NCBI GenBank assembly: GCA_036365515.1
Contig: CM070875.1
Coordinates: forward strand, 91,156,128 to 91,220,127
Direction: 5' to 3'
DNA: 64,000 nucleotides
Source of the DNA: Torymus aiolomorphi
Taxonomy: Eukaryota; Arthropoda; Insecta; Hymenoptera; Torymidae
Under the pieces are notes generated by a model. The model was given only the letters and a program-made list of their open reading frames with translations, did not search any database and was not told the origin of the DNA. Position numbers and translations under genes: made by a program. Positions 1 through 11,900 of the stretch are shown in pieces (positions within the stretch are counted from its first letter, which is position 1; each line of letters starts with the position of its first letter).

Positions 1-299
1 GACAAAAATGTATAGTTTGTGCAGACTGAAGAATGTGGAGGAAAAATCGGAAAGGAAATCGTACATAAAAATATTCAGATCTCTAAATCTTTTGAATGAG
101 ACAATCTTTTTAAATGAAACCTTTCGATTTGAGTAGAGCAATGAAATGGCTTTCGATTAAGAGGGATATGTTATATAGTTGAAACTAACGCAATAGGTAT
201 ATAATCGCATTGAATTTCTCGTACATCCATTTCAAAGTATATATTCACGCGGTCGTCCTAAGGCTCTTCTATACTTGCCTTCGGAACGCTCCCGCGTTC
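1..299. other. Unassigned AT-rich flank
   Basis: No reading frame, repeat or RNA motif that I can support. It precedes the satellite array and may be its diverged edge or unique sequence. Confidence 0.4.
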
Positions 300-3200
300 C
301 TTGATATAAGGGGTATCTGGATTCGCTGATTACGAATCCCAAATCAGATTTTTAGAAATCAAAATGGCTGATCGAAGATGGAGGCGAAATATTCAAAAAC
401 TACTGGAATTTTCTGAAAATTGTATATACGGGGTATGTGGATTCGCTTATTACGAATCACAACCCAGAATTTCAGAATTCGAAATGGCTGATCGAAGATG
501 GTGGCCAAATATTCAAAAACTGCTGGAATTTGCTGAAAATTGTATATAAGGGGTATGTGGATTGGCTAATTACGAATCACAACTCAGATTTTCAGAATTT
601 AAAATGGCTGATCGACGATGGAGGCGAAATATTCAAATACTATGTATTTGCTGAAAATTGTATATAAGGGATTTCTGGATACGCTGATTACGAATATGAA
701 CTCAGATTTTCAGAATTCAAAATAGCGGATTCGAAGATGGCGGCCAAATATTGAAATATTATTGGATTTTGCTGAAAATTGTATATACGGAATTTTGGTA
801 TTGCTGATTACGAATCTGAACATATATTGTGAAAATTCAGACTGGTGGACCCAAGATCGCTAACAAAAATTTAAATTTTACTTCATTTTGCTAAAAATTG
901 TATAGAGTGGGTTTCCGGTTTCGCCAATTAGGAATCGTAACTCAGATTTTGGAAATTGAAAATAGAGGACACAAGATGGATGCCAAAAATTGAATTATTA
1001 CTGGATTTTGCTGAAAATTGTACATAACGGGTATCTGGATTCGCTGATTACGAATCGCGAATCAGATTTTCAGAATTCAAAATGGCTGAACGAAGATGGT
1101 GCGAAATATTCAAAAACTACTGGAATTTGCTGTAAATTGTATATATTGGGTATGTGGATTCGCTTATTACGAATCACAACTCAGATTTTCAGAATTCAAA
1201 ATGGCTGATCGAAGATGGAGGCAAAATATTCAAAAACTGCTGGAATTTGCTGAAAATTGTATATAAGGGGGATGTGGATTGGCTGATTACGAATCACAAC
1301 TCAGATTTTCAGAATTCAAAATGGCTGATCGAAGATGGATGCGACATATTCAAATACTATTGGATTTGCTGAAAATTGTATAAAAGGGATTTCTGGATTC
1401 GCTGATTACGAATCTGAACTCAGATTTTGAAAATTCAAAATGGCGGATTCGAAAATGGTGGTCAAATATTGAAATATTATTGGATTTTGCTGAAAATTGT
1501 ATATACGGAATTTTGGTTTCGCTGATTATGAATCTGAACATATATTGTGAAAATTCAGACTGGTGGACCCAAAATCGCTAATAAAAATTTAAATTTTACT
1601 TGATTTTGCTAAAAATTGTATAGAGTGGGTTTCCGGTTTCGCCAATTAGGAATCGTAACTCAGATTTTGAAAATTGAAAATAGAGGACTCAAGATGGATG
1701 CCAAAAATTGAATTATTACTGGAATTAGCTGAAAATTGTATATACGGGGTATGTGGATTCGCTTATTACGAATCACAACTCAGATTTTCAGAATTCAAAA
1801 TGGCTGATCGAAGATGGTGGCAAAATATTCAAAAACTGCTGGAATTTGCTGAAAATTGTATATAAGGGGTATGTGGATTGGCTGATTACGAATCACAACT
1901 CAGATTTTCAGAATTCAAAATGGCTGATCGAAGATGGAGGCGAAATATTCAAATACTACTGGATTTGCTAAAAATTGTATATAAGGGATTTCTGGATACG
2001 CTGATTACGAATATGAACTCAGATTTTCAGAATTCAAAATGGCTGATCGAAAATGGAGGCCAAATATTCAAATATTATTGGATTTTGCTGAAAATTGTAT
2101 ATAGGCGTATCTGGATCCGCTGATTATGAATCTGAACACAGATTTTGAAAATTCAAAATAGAAGACCCAAGATGACGGCCAAAAATTGAAATTTTACCGG
2201 AATTTCCTAAAAATTGTATATTATGGTTTTCCAGATTCGCTGATTAGGAATCTGAAATTAGATTTTGTAAATACAAAATGGCTTCCAAAAATTGAAATAT
2301 TACTGGATTTTGCTGGAAATTGTATGTTGGCTATTTCGATTCACTGATTATGAATTCGAACTCAGATTTTCAGAATTCAAAATGGCGCATCGAAGATGGA
2401 GGCCAAATATTCAAATATCACTGGATTTCGCTGTAAATTGTATATAGGGAACCCATCTGGATTCGCTGATTACGAATCTGAACTCATATTTTGCCAATTC
2501 AAAATGGCTGCCAAATATTGAAATATTACTGGATTTAGCTGGAAATTGTATGTTAGGTATTTTGATTCACTGATTATGAATTTGAACTCAGATTTTCAGA
2601 ATTCAAAATGGCGCATGGAAGATGGAGGCCAAATATTCAAATATCACTGGATTTTGCTGAAAATTGTATATAGGGATCCCATCTGGATTCGCTGATTACG
2701 AATCTGAACTTATATTTTGCCAATTCAAAATGGCTGCCAAATATTGAAATATTGCTGAATTTTACAATTGCATATGGGGAATTTCTGGATTTTGCATGAT
2801 GATGAATCAGAATTCAGATTATTAAACTCCAAAATAGCATACCCAAGATGGCGGCCAAAATTTGAACTTGTCTGTCTTGCTAAAAATTGAATATACTGAA
2901 TTTCTGGATTCACTGTTTACGAATATGTACTCAGAGTTTAAAAATTCAAAATGGCAGTAAAATATTGAAATAACATTGGATTTTGCAAAAAAGTTGTATG
3001 TATGGGGTTTCCGAATTAGCTGATTACGAATCTGAACTCAGATATTGAAAATTCAAAATGGCGGAACGAAAATGTCTGCCATGTATTGAAATATCACTGA
3101 GTTTTGCTGAAAACTGTATATACACGGAAAGAAGCCTTCAGAGCTATAGGCCGTGAGTTATAACAGAGTAAGCGGGTACCTTCTCTGCCACCGTGTGACG

Positions 3201-4080
3201 GCGCGACTTCAGGCATGTCAACGATGGTCTCTAGGCAACGCTATACGGTGTGTCTGCCGCAGTCGTCAGACGTGCCACTCACGCTTGCCGCCGTGCGCGT
3301 TAAAGCTTGAAATCAGTGATAGTCACGGCCTACAGCCGTGTCACGCGAGCACTGTTCATCGAAATGACCACAGTCACAGTCATAGACGCATATGTCACGA
3401 CATCTGGCGATACTATATGGCACGCTATTTTGTTCTCACGCGTCACGGGTTACAGCTGTGAATTCTTCTTTCCGTATACGGGATTTCTGGATTCGATTAT
3501 GACGTATCTGAACTCAGATTTTAAAGATTCAAAATGGCGGCAAAATATTTAAATTATACTGGCTTTTGCTAAAAATTGTATATAGGAGGTTTATATATTC
3601 GCTGATTACGAATCTGAACTCAGATTTTCAGAATTCCAAATTGCCAATCGATAATGGCTTTTACATATTGAAATATTACTGGGTTTTGCTTAAAATTGTA
3701 TATACGAGATTTTTGGATTCGATTATTACGAATCTGAACTCAGATTTTAAAAATTGAAAATGGCTGCAAAATATTTAAATAATACTGGATTTTGCTAATA
3801 ATTTTATGTAGGGGATTTCTAGATTACGAATCTCAACTCAGATTTTCAGAATTCAAAATGGCGGATCTAAGATGTCGGACACATATTGAAATACTATTGG
3901 ATTTTGCTGAAAATTTTAATTCAAACTGGTGGACCTTAGATAACTAACAAAAATTGAAATTTTACTCGAGTTTGTTAAAAATTGTATATAGTGAGTTTCC
4001 GGATTTGCTGATTAAGAATCTGAACTCAGCTTTTGTAAATATAAAATGGCGGCCAAAAATTGAAATATTACTGGATTTTA
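300..4080. repeat. ~119-bp satellite array with higher-order structure
   Basis: Tandem monomers of about 118-120 bp recur through this stretch. Each carries the phrases GATTACGAATC, CTCAGATTTTCAGAATTCA, AAAATGGC and GCTGAAAATTGTATATA in the same order. A variant monomer containing AATCTGAACATATATTG occurs at about 813 and again at about 1531, which gives a higher-order period of about 718 bp (six monomers). Monomers after 2.1 kb are more diverged and the array fades by about 4080. Because the period is near a multiple of three, short apparent proteins run across neighbouring monomers on both strands. I treat those as by-products of the repeat, not as genes. One small DNA element interrupts the array at 3124-3475. 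Confidence 0.9.
3124..3475. mobile_element. 352-bp inverted-repeat (MITE-like) element in satellite
   Basis: The insert begins ACGGAAAGAAG and ends CTTCTTTCCGT; similarity between the two ends continues imperfectly for about 50 bp. It is bounded by ATAC on both sides (3120-3123 and 3476-3479). The satellite consensus at this point reads through GTATATACGGG, so the duplication and empty site are both visible. The interior is GC-richer than the satellite and has no transposase. A non-autonomous DNA transposon is the simplest reading; the superfamily cannot be assigned from a 4-bp duplication. Confidence 0.75.
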
Positions 4081-4311
4081 TAATCAATAAGTTACAAATA
4101 AAATCAGAGCTGACGTAATGAACTACATATATATTCTGTATTATTTTGTTAAATATAATATACTTAGTATTTTAAAAATTAATAAATGTTAAGAATAATG
4201 TTTTTATAAAACATTACAGAAATTTTAAATGAAAAAATAAGTGTTTCATGATATTATGTAATAGAAGATTATCCTCATTCATTATTCTTAATATTTATCT
4301 CTAATAATGGG

Positions 4312-4350
4312 GATTGGCGAGCGGAGTGAGCAGGGGCGAAGCCCCCTAGT
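4312..4350 (+). mobile_element. Helitron-like 3' terminus
   Basis: A GC-rich block inside AT-rich DNA has the hairpin GGGGCGAAGCCCC followed directly by CTAGT. This fits the Helitron rule of a short hairpin then CTRR-T, although the usual gap between hairpin and CTRR is missing. It faces the similar block at 4636-4676 across a TA-bounded cassette. No Helitron 5' end was identified for it. Confidence 0.4.
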
Positions 4351-4589
4351 ATATATATATATATATATATATATCAAATGCAGCTTTTGAGGATCTATGT
4401 CAGCACGGATTCGATACTTTGAGGATTTTTCGGACTTTTGAGGACATCCTCAAAATTCCTTCGGTATGAAACGGTACTTTTGAGGATTTATATTAATACC
4501 TTCAACGCAGAGAGGGACTTATTTCTTTAGTCAAGCATAAACGAATTCTGGAGAAAAAAACTATAGATCCTCAAAAGTACCGGTTTCCG

Positions 4590-4635
<46 letters not shown>
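4350..4635. repeat. TA-bounded cassette with repeated TTTTGAGGAT phrase
   Basis: Two (TA)n tracts (about 4350-4372 and 4592-4632) enclose about 220 bp. The phrase TTTTGAGGA or a close variant occurs four times on the + strand. It occurs once inverted near the right edge as TCCTCAAAAGTACCGGTTTC, which mirrors GAAACGGTACTTTTGAGGAT inside. No coding sequence. Two other cassettes in the window share this architecture but not the phrase. Confidence 0.6.
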
Positions 4636-4636
<1 letters not shown>

Positions 4637-4676
4637 CTAGTGCTATATACCTGCTCGCTCCGCTCGTCAACCCCCT
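4636..4676 (-). mobile_element. Helitron-like 3' terminus, opposite orientation
   Basis: Read on the minus strand, a GAGCGGAGCGAGC block is followed by CTAGT. It is clearly related to the + strand block at 4312-4350. It could be the 3' end of the minus-strand Helitron whose helicase remains lie at 15.98-23.77 kb, with element 1 inserted between; that link is inference. Confidence 0.35.
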
Positions 4677-5460
4677 GTTTTCATACATAAGTAAAGGTAA
4701 ACAATGATCCATTATTGTGGTGATAACAGATACAAATATTGTTAATATAATAAACGTTAAATTAAAATTCGTGTTATTGCTATTGATGTTGTATGTTTTC
4801 CTATATTTAATAATTCAAAAAATGTCAACCATCCGTTGATTGGAGTTAATTATTTAAGGTAAATAATTGACTCGACCAATCACTTGGAATTATTTAATTC
4901 ATGATTTCAATGATTAAAATCATTTCGTTTCGATAATTTTATTAACTGTCTTATTAAATATTTGATTATAAAGAACGTGGGGTCGTCAGAGGCAATATAG
5001 TATAAATATATTGCTGTGATAATAGATATAAATAGCGTTAATATAATAGACATCAAATTAAAATTAGTTTTGTTAATATTGCGTAACAATAAACATATGT
5101 TGTACATATTTAACAGCTTTCCACGCTACCCTAGAGGTACTGTTAGAGGCGCGATGGATTTTTTTTTAAGTGGTATCCTTCGCCAATAGCCCTACGTAAC
5201 CACTTTTGATTTTCAATTATTATATTTATATATGACTTATTATGTATGTCTTATTTTACTTAAAATTTTATTATATATCCAACCTTATTTTTATAATTTT
5301 TATGTTTTTTAAAAATTTACGAAAATATTTGTGTATAAAGAACGTGGAAGCTTTTCAGAGGTAATATGTATAAATGTATTTTCTTCAATATATCCTATAA
5401 TGTTTTATTCATAAGCTTTTTATATCTTGGAAACTTATTTTTGTTTATTTGTTTCTGATA

Positions 5461-5462
<2 letters not shown>
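4677..5462. other. AT-rich non-coding stretch with internal direct repeats
   Basis: No supported gene. Segments near 4716-4800 and 5010-5100 are diverged direct copies sharing GTTAATATAATA and AAATTAAAATT. AAAGAACGTGG occurs near 4970 and near 5338. The part at about 5380-5460 resembles 15088-15175 on the other side of LTR element 1. Confidence 0.5.
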
Positions 5463-5532
<70 letters not shown>

Positions 5533-5547
5533 TATATATACATATAT
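5463..5547. repeat. (TA)n microsatellite, insertion site of LTR element 1
   Basis: Almost pure TA dinucleotides run up to the LTR start, and TA resumes after the 3' LTR at 14804. The 4-bp duplication ATAT flanks the element. Confidence 0.9.
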
Positions 5548-6074
5548 TGTAACGGGTGCAGGCAATAAAGGCGAAAGAGCCGCGTGTACCGCGCCGCGAG
5601 GTTTGAATCGCGCGCGCTTGCACGTACAGCGGCTCGCTGCGCGCCAAGCGGGACGCGCGGGAGGCGAAGCAAGAAGAAGAAGAAGACGCCGCCGTAGCGC
5701 TTCGAAGGGACGCCGCGGCCATTGATGGGCAGTCTAGTCCTGTAGCGCAACAGGTGCGCACGTGTTCTCCCGCCATATACGAGTGCTGTGCTTTGGAGTG
5801 CCCCGCCAGTGCCGCATCCCGCCCTGCGGAACAGCCCTTGCGCCTCCGATCCGCCGCCAGCCCCGCAGCGACGCATCACCGGCTGCCTCGCCGGCCGGGC
5901 CACTCCGCCACCCAGAAAGCGAGAGCGCGGGAGCGTGAGAGAGAGAGAGAGAGAGAGAGGTAGACTTCGAGCGACGCGCTGGCCAGCGCTAAAGTAAGTG
6001 TGCGCTTCATTTGTATTTTTGCCGCGTAGGTTTTGCGTGCGATTAATACCCTCTTTTAAATTCACCCCGTTACA
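5548..6074 (+). repeat. 5' LTR of element 1 (internally deleted)
   Basis: 527 bp, matching the first and last parts of the 1199-bp 3' LTR. The block corresponding to 14105-14770, including the AATAAA at about 14322, is absent. It contains a (GA)n purine run at about 5937-5959 and a strong splice-donor match, AAAGTAAGT, with GT at 5994. Confidence 0.9.
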
Positions 6075-6076
6075 AC

Positions 6077-6094
6077 TGGCGCCCATTAACGTGT
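6077..6094 (+). other. Primer-binding site, element 1
   Basis: TGGCGCCC begins two bases after the LTR end. Its first eight bases match the complement of a tRNA-Lys 3' end. The following ATTAACGTG matches only if a few bases are skipped, so the primer identity is inferred. Confidence 0.7.
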
Positions 6095-6579
6095 GCAGCA
6101 CATTAGATTAGGGAACGGCGAATTTTATAGTAATTGGTTGATCGTCGAAACAGGTCGAGACGCGCGTTGCGAATAATTAATTATCACGGTGATAATTAAT
6201 TATTACAAAGTGTACAGTGTGTGCAAGGGTAACCAACTGGTGGTTTCTAACCTTGCTTGGAGGAATTTACCCGGTCTGCACGTATTTAGTGAGGAACATT
6301 GCTTGTGAAAGCCGAGCATTTGTTGAAGTATTTAGCGAGGACGACAAAGAGATTAGGTAGCAATTATTTATTAATTATGTATTATATTATTAAAATTGTT
6401 TTGTATAGGTCCTAGCGTTTTATCTCTTTGTGCGTCATCACACGTGCACACCGGGGAGTAAACTACCGGATTACGCACCCAGTATTTAAATACTGGGGAT
6501 TTCGTTTGGATTTTCGGATTTAGGGCTTAATTCGCGAAGACGCCTGCGCGGGGGATACCGTAAGGTACGCGCGCAGTAA

Positions 6580-6810
6580 TTTTGGACCCGCGCATGCGCA
6601 GAATCCGAAAATAAAAAGTGAAAAATCGCTATCGCGAATTCGGTTGCCCATCCCACGAGGAGGTGGACATATTCACTAATTTCGGTTTTGCGCATGCGCA
6701 AAAGGTCGAAAGATCAAATTTTTGTTTTTACACGCAGAATCGTCTGCGCATGCGGCGGCGGTACTGATACACATAGTGATTTTAGTGCCGCGCATGCGCA
6801 GCGCCCAAAA
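6580..6810 (+). promoter_or_regulatory. Leader repeats with NRF-1/EWG-like palindromes
   Basis: GCGCATGCGC palindromes occur at 6590, 6690 and 6790, exactly 100 bp apart, with a one-sided copy at 6745-6755. The sequence is the core recognised by NRF-1, the vertebrate relative of insect Erect wing. Surrounding bases (AAATCGCGAATTTCAG-like) also recur, so a 100-bp unit was amplified. A regulatory role in the untranslated leader is inference. Confidence 0.5.
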
Positions 6811-7085
6811 ATCGCGAATTTCAGTTTTGACCGGGAATCGGTTGCGCGGACGACTATTACGCTTGCGCAATACGCCAAAAGCGACATAACCTCCAGGCAA
6901 GTGAGTAAAAACGAGTTAACCTCGGTATAGCGTAAAGACCAAACCACCAGTTGGGGAAGATCGTTGCTTCCTGAGCCAGTGGTAATCCAGTAGGTACCTT
7001 GTGAAGGATACCACTGGCCGTGCAAAAGCATAGTAAATTGCGGGATTGAAGAGGAATCCCCTTGCACACGCACAACCAGCGAACG

Positions 7086-8990
7086 ATGTCATACAACATC
7101 CAGGAAGCTGTGGAGGATTGGGTGTGGTCGATCTCGCCAAGCGAGATCGATAGCCACCTGTCGGAGTTGCAATTGAGGCGACACGACTCCACATTCTTGA
7201 GAATGCACAGGCTAAGCCAGTGGATGCTGGGTAACTACACGCCTCAAGACTTCGAGGAGCCGGAAGAGCCGGGGGATGTAATCCCCCGGCGGATGGCACT
7301 AAGGGAAAACCTCTTACGGAGGATCCTTTTAGAAGACGACGGCTCCTTCGTCGAAGCGTCCAGTTGGGATTTACACCCCCTGGACGTAGTGCTCAAAAGC
7401 GAGCAGATATTGGAGATACTGCGTAGGACGACGGCGGAAGCCGTGTCCGACACCCAGCACTCACCACACCCAAACACCACAGCCAGTAACCGGGACACTA
7501 CGTAACAACAAAAGGAGCAACGCACACAGCTACCTCTACAACAGCAGGACAGCGAAGCAGAAGAACCTCGCGGCGACGACCAACAAGCGCAGCCAGGAGA
7601 GTTGCTACGCCTCCTGGCAAAGGACGGCTCCGAGTTTTATATCCCTCGGGAAGTCGGCTCGCTATTAGCGGAATTAATAGCGAAAGTAAGGTCGCTGGAG
7701 GAGTTGGTTTTAAACGAACAGCGACACGCCGCTTCCAGCACGCACATAGCGGAACCTAGGCAAGGTCACAACGTGCAGTTTGACGACACGTACACCGTCA
7801 CCGGCAACGATACGTGGATCGGTCCGCAATCGACACCACCGCCAGCTCGGCGTGATGGTCAGGCTGATTTACAAGGAGTAAACGCAGCCTGGGTGGGGGG
7901 TGACCGCCTAAGTTCGGAGAGAGGCTCGAGCTGGCCGACATATGGCGCGCCAGGCGCGACAGGGAACTTCTCGAGGTCGAGTATGTTCCACTCGCGAGAT
8001 ATAGGCCAAATCGTGAGGAAATGGCAAATTCGATTCTCTGGGGCGAAGAGCCAGAGTATCGATGTATTCCTGGCGAGGCTGGAGGACTGTCGAGTCCTGG
8101 CAAACCTCTCCGAAGAAGAGGTGTTGTCGTCGTTGTCAGAGCTGTTCACTGACACGGCGGCCACGTGGTACCGTAATGAGAAAGAGAAATGGGCCACGTG
8201 GCAAGAGTTCGTGACTGCAGCGAAACGCTGGTACGGGACGACGAAGAGGTACCAGCAGCGGTTGATAGCAGAGGCGAACAACCGCACTCAAGGGGCGGAC
8301 GAGGCCGTGAGAGATTATATCACGTGCCTCATTGCGGTAGTGAGGAAGATATCGCCGCCCCCCAGTTCGGAGCAACAGCTGGATCAGCTGCACCGAAACC
8401 TACGGCCCCAGCTGCAAGCGATGGTCCGTAGGTCAGACTTCAGCACAGTAGAGGAGCTACTGGAGTTGGCAGTGGACGCGGAGCAAACGTTGGAGAATTC
8501 CAAGACGTTCCGACCTCCACCACCGCCAACAGCGGCGCTACTGCCGGAAATGGCGTATAAACCGCCGGCAAACACCGACGCGCCACGAAAGCCGAAAGGC
8601 GATGCCAAGGAAGGCAAAGTGGCTGCTGCGGTGGTCGAGAAGGACGCCAAGCTGGAGGGCCTGGAGGAAATGCTTCAGCGAGTGCTAAGCGAGCGTCTTT
8701 CCGACCGGCGAGGCTCCGGAGGAGAACGCTCCGGGCGAAATACGCCCCCTGGGCCGCGCAGAGGGCGCGGTAACCAGCCATCTGGGCGTGGCGGGGCAAG
8801 GAGGCCCCCAGAACCGAGGCAGGGGGCGAAGGCGACGAGCCCACCGAACGGCTCCGCGCCCTCCACCAGCCCCGAGGGTAGCCCTCCGAAAGGACCAAGG
8901 CCGCCGCTGAGTTGCTACTCATGCGGCCTTGTCGGATATATAGCGCGCTACTGCCCTAATTGTGCGGGAAACGGGAAAGGGAGCGCGTAG
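7086..8990 (+). pseudogene. gag: gag of element 1 (in-frame stop)
   Basis: Structural polyprotein that would form the particle shell and bind RNA. The frame opens at ATG 7086 and runs to 8990, except for an in-frame TAA at 7503-7505; the frame on both sides is the same. The N-terminal ~140 codons are acidic and helical. The middle (roughly 8000-8500) has the retrotransposon-gag-like pattern with a W-Q-E-F-V and K-R-W-Y core. The C-terminal third is rich in Pro, Arg and Gly. It ends in CYSCGLVGYIARYCPNC, a CX2CX9CX2C arrangement with Tyr where a CCHC knuckle would have His. It overlaps pol by 31 nt in the -1 frame. The single stop suggests recent inactivation. Confidence 0.88.
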
Positions 8991-11900
8991 AGGGGATCAC
9001 TACCGCCCCCCTCCCCGACGAGGTCCCCAAAACCGAAGATGTTTTGGCCGCGTGCGATAGCCGCCCTGCCGCGAAAGAGTCCGCGGTACCCTCGCCAGTT
9101 GCGAACCGAGGAGAGGCCTCGGCGAAGCAACCGACCGACGCAGAAACAAGGTGGTGGCTGCAAATTGAGGTCGGCGAGTTTAATCTCCGCGCTTTGTTGG
9201 ACCCGGGAGCATCCACGACGGTGATGGGCTCCGTCGGACTCCAACTAGCTACAGCGCTGGACCGGGAGTTTGTAGCGTTCGAGAAGAAAGGGGTAAGGCT
9301 AGCGGATGGAAGCCGCAGCCCCTTGCTAGGCCACGTGATGCTGCCCATCACTGTGGCTGGCCTCACTCGCGGTATCCGAGTCGCCATAATGCCGAATTTA
9401 GATGCCGACTGCTACTTAGGAGTCAACTTTGTACGAGCGTTCAGGGCCGTACTAGACCCGGATACGGATAGGCTATTCTGTAAGGAGACGGAAGCCTACG
9501 TCGAGCTGGAAGTAGCCAGCTTGACCCCAGATCCTAGCTCGGTAGCGGCGATTGGGCTCGAGGACGCTACAGACCTTCGGCGAGAGGAGCTGAAGGCCAT
9601 GGTGGACGAGGTCCTAGGCAAGCTCCCGCCAGGATTAGGTTGCGTCAGAGGCGTGGAGCATGAGATTCATGTAGGAAACGCTCGACCCATCAAGCAGCGC
9701 CATTATCCAGTGTCGGATAAGGTGCAGGAGGAGATGCATCGCCAGGTTTGCGAAATGCTGAACCAAGGCATCATCGAGCCCTCCAAGAGCGGGTGGTCGA
9801 GCCCCGTCGTGATGGCGCCGAAGAGTGACGGCACACGATGGTTCTGCAACGATCTGCGGAAGGTGAATGCAGTCACCGAACCCGACGCCTATCCTCTGCC
9901 GAATATGCAGGATATTCTGCGGAAATTGAGGAAGGCGAAGTTCATCTCCACGCTTGACCTCAAGAGCGCGTATCATCAGATACCGTTAGCGGAGGAGGCG
10001 CGGCCCATCACCGCTTTCACGGTGCCGGGGCTGGGCCTGTTCCAGTTCCGGCGGATGTCGTACGGACTGACGAACGCGCCGGCCACCTTCCAGCGGCTCA
10101 TTGACCAAGTGCTCGGACCCGAGCTGGAGCCTTACGTCTACGCCTACCTCGACGACATCATCGTAGTCGCAGAAACGTTCGAGGAGCATAAGAAGTGCTT
10201 GAAAAGGGTGTTGGAAAGGCTCGTCGCCGCTGGACTAACCCTCAACGCAGAAAAATGTGTTTTCTGCAAGCAAGAGGTAGCATACTTGGGCTTCTTGGTT
10301 AACCGGGACGGCACGAGGCCGAACCCGGCCAAGATCGAGCCAATCAAGAATTTTCCGCAGCCGCGGAATCTGAGGCAGCTGCGCCGATTCCTGGGTACTT
10401 CATCGTGGTATAGGAAGTTCATCCCGAACTATGCCACGATCGCCGAGCCGCTCACGGGTCTGACGAAGAAGAACCAGAAGTACGAGTGGCTCGACGAGCA
10501 GCAACGCGCCTTCGAGTTGTTGAAGGCGATGATTATGACCGCTCCGGTCCTACATCGCCCTGATCCCGGCGGCCTTTACATCGTGCAGACCGATGCGAGC
10601 GATGTAGGCCTTGGCGCGGTGCTGCTTCAGGAAGTAGAGACCCAAGAGCGGGTGATTGAGTTCGCGAGCCGGGTGTTAACCCCGGCAGAGCGAAACTATA
10701 GCGTTACGAAGAGGGAGTGCCTCGCGGTGGTCTGGGCGATACAGAAGTTTCGCCCTTACATCGAAGGATACGAGTTTAGGGTTGTGACAGACCACAGCAG
10801 TCTGCGGTGGCTCTGTCAGATGAAAAATTCCACGAGCAGGCTCGCTCGGTGGGCGTTGGAGTTGCAAGGCCACAAGTTTTCGATCGAGCATCGAAAAGGC
10901 GCCTTGAACCACGTGGCCGACGCCCTCTCCCGGATGTACGAGGATGAGGAAGGCCCGGAGGTGGCTGCGGTGTCCTGGTAAACGGACACCGAGGACGCGT
11001 GGTATCGAGAGTGGAGCGCCAAAGTCCGAGAGCAACCCAACGATTTTCCAACCTACAAACTCGTCGCGGGCAACCTTTACCGGTACCAACCGAACCCGGA
11101 CGTTGACGCGGCCCTCGGCGACGATGAGGATGCTTGGAAGCTGGTAGTCCCAGAGGAGCATCGTCGCGAGGTGTTGCAAGAGTGCCATGACGACGCCACC
11201 GCTGGACATCTCGGACGAGAAAAGACGTTTGCCAGAGTAGCCCTGCGCTACTACTGGCCACGTTACTACGCGGAAACGCAAGAGTACGTGCGCCACTGCG
11301 AAACGTGTCAGCGGTTTAAGGTGGAACAAAGAGCTCCAGCCGGCCTCATGGGTCGACGAGTCGTCGACAGACCCTGGCAGGTCGTCGCTGGAGACATAAT
11401 AGGACCGCTGCCTCGCACCTCTAAAGGTTTTGAATACATTGTGGTGTTTCAAGACCTTTTCTCCAGGTGGGCGGAGGCTTCGCCGATACGGAAGGCTAAC
11501 GCAAAGACGGTGGTAGGAGAATTGGACCGGAAGGTTTTCCTCCGGTTCGGTTGCCCAGAAGTGTTCCTCTCCGACAACGGCACAGAGTTCAAGAACCGTG
11601 TCGTAGAGGAATTCTTGAGGGAGCGAGGTGTGCATCACACCAACACTCCCACCTACCACCCGCAGGCCAATCCGGTGGAGCGCGCCAATCGTACTTTAAA
11701 GACGATGGTCGCCTCTTACCTTAAGGAGCGGCACACCACATGGGACGAGAAGCTTCCGGAACTTCTCTTCGCCATGAATACGGCGGTGCATAGCTCTACC
11801 GGAGTCAGCCCCGCCATGTTACTTTACGGTAGGCAGCCAGAGCCCCCTGGTACGCAGCGTAGGCTGCAAGAGGTCGCGGCAGAGACCCCGGCACAAGAAG

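Noticed and set aside
364..2123. Short open frames of repeated text through the satellite (both strands)
   Set aside because: They follow the ~119-bp monomer period, break at monomer variants and have no start context; they are a by-product of the repeat.
300..4080. Regularly spaced repeats as a possible CRISPR array
   Set aside because: Monomers are ~119 bp and diverged, with no short identical repeats or unique spacers, and the surroundings are eukaryotic.
5445..6101. 218-codon minus-strand frame across the LTR and TA tract
   Set aside because: It reads through (TA)n as Tyr-Ile and through the LTR antisense; the same happens in the 3' LTR at 13541-14113.
10676..11659. 327-codon minus-strand frame inside pol of element 1
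   Set aside because: Antisense shadow of a GC-rich real pol gene; no domain recognised.
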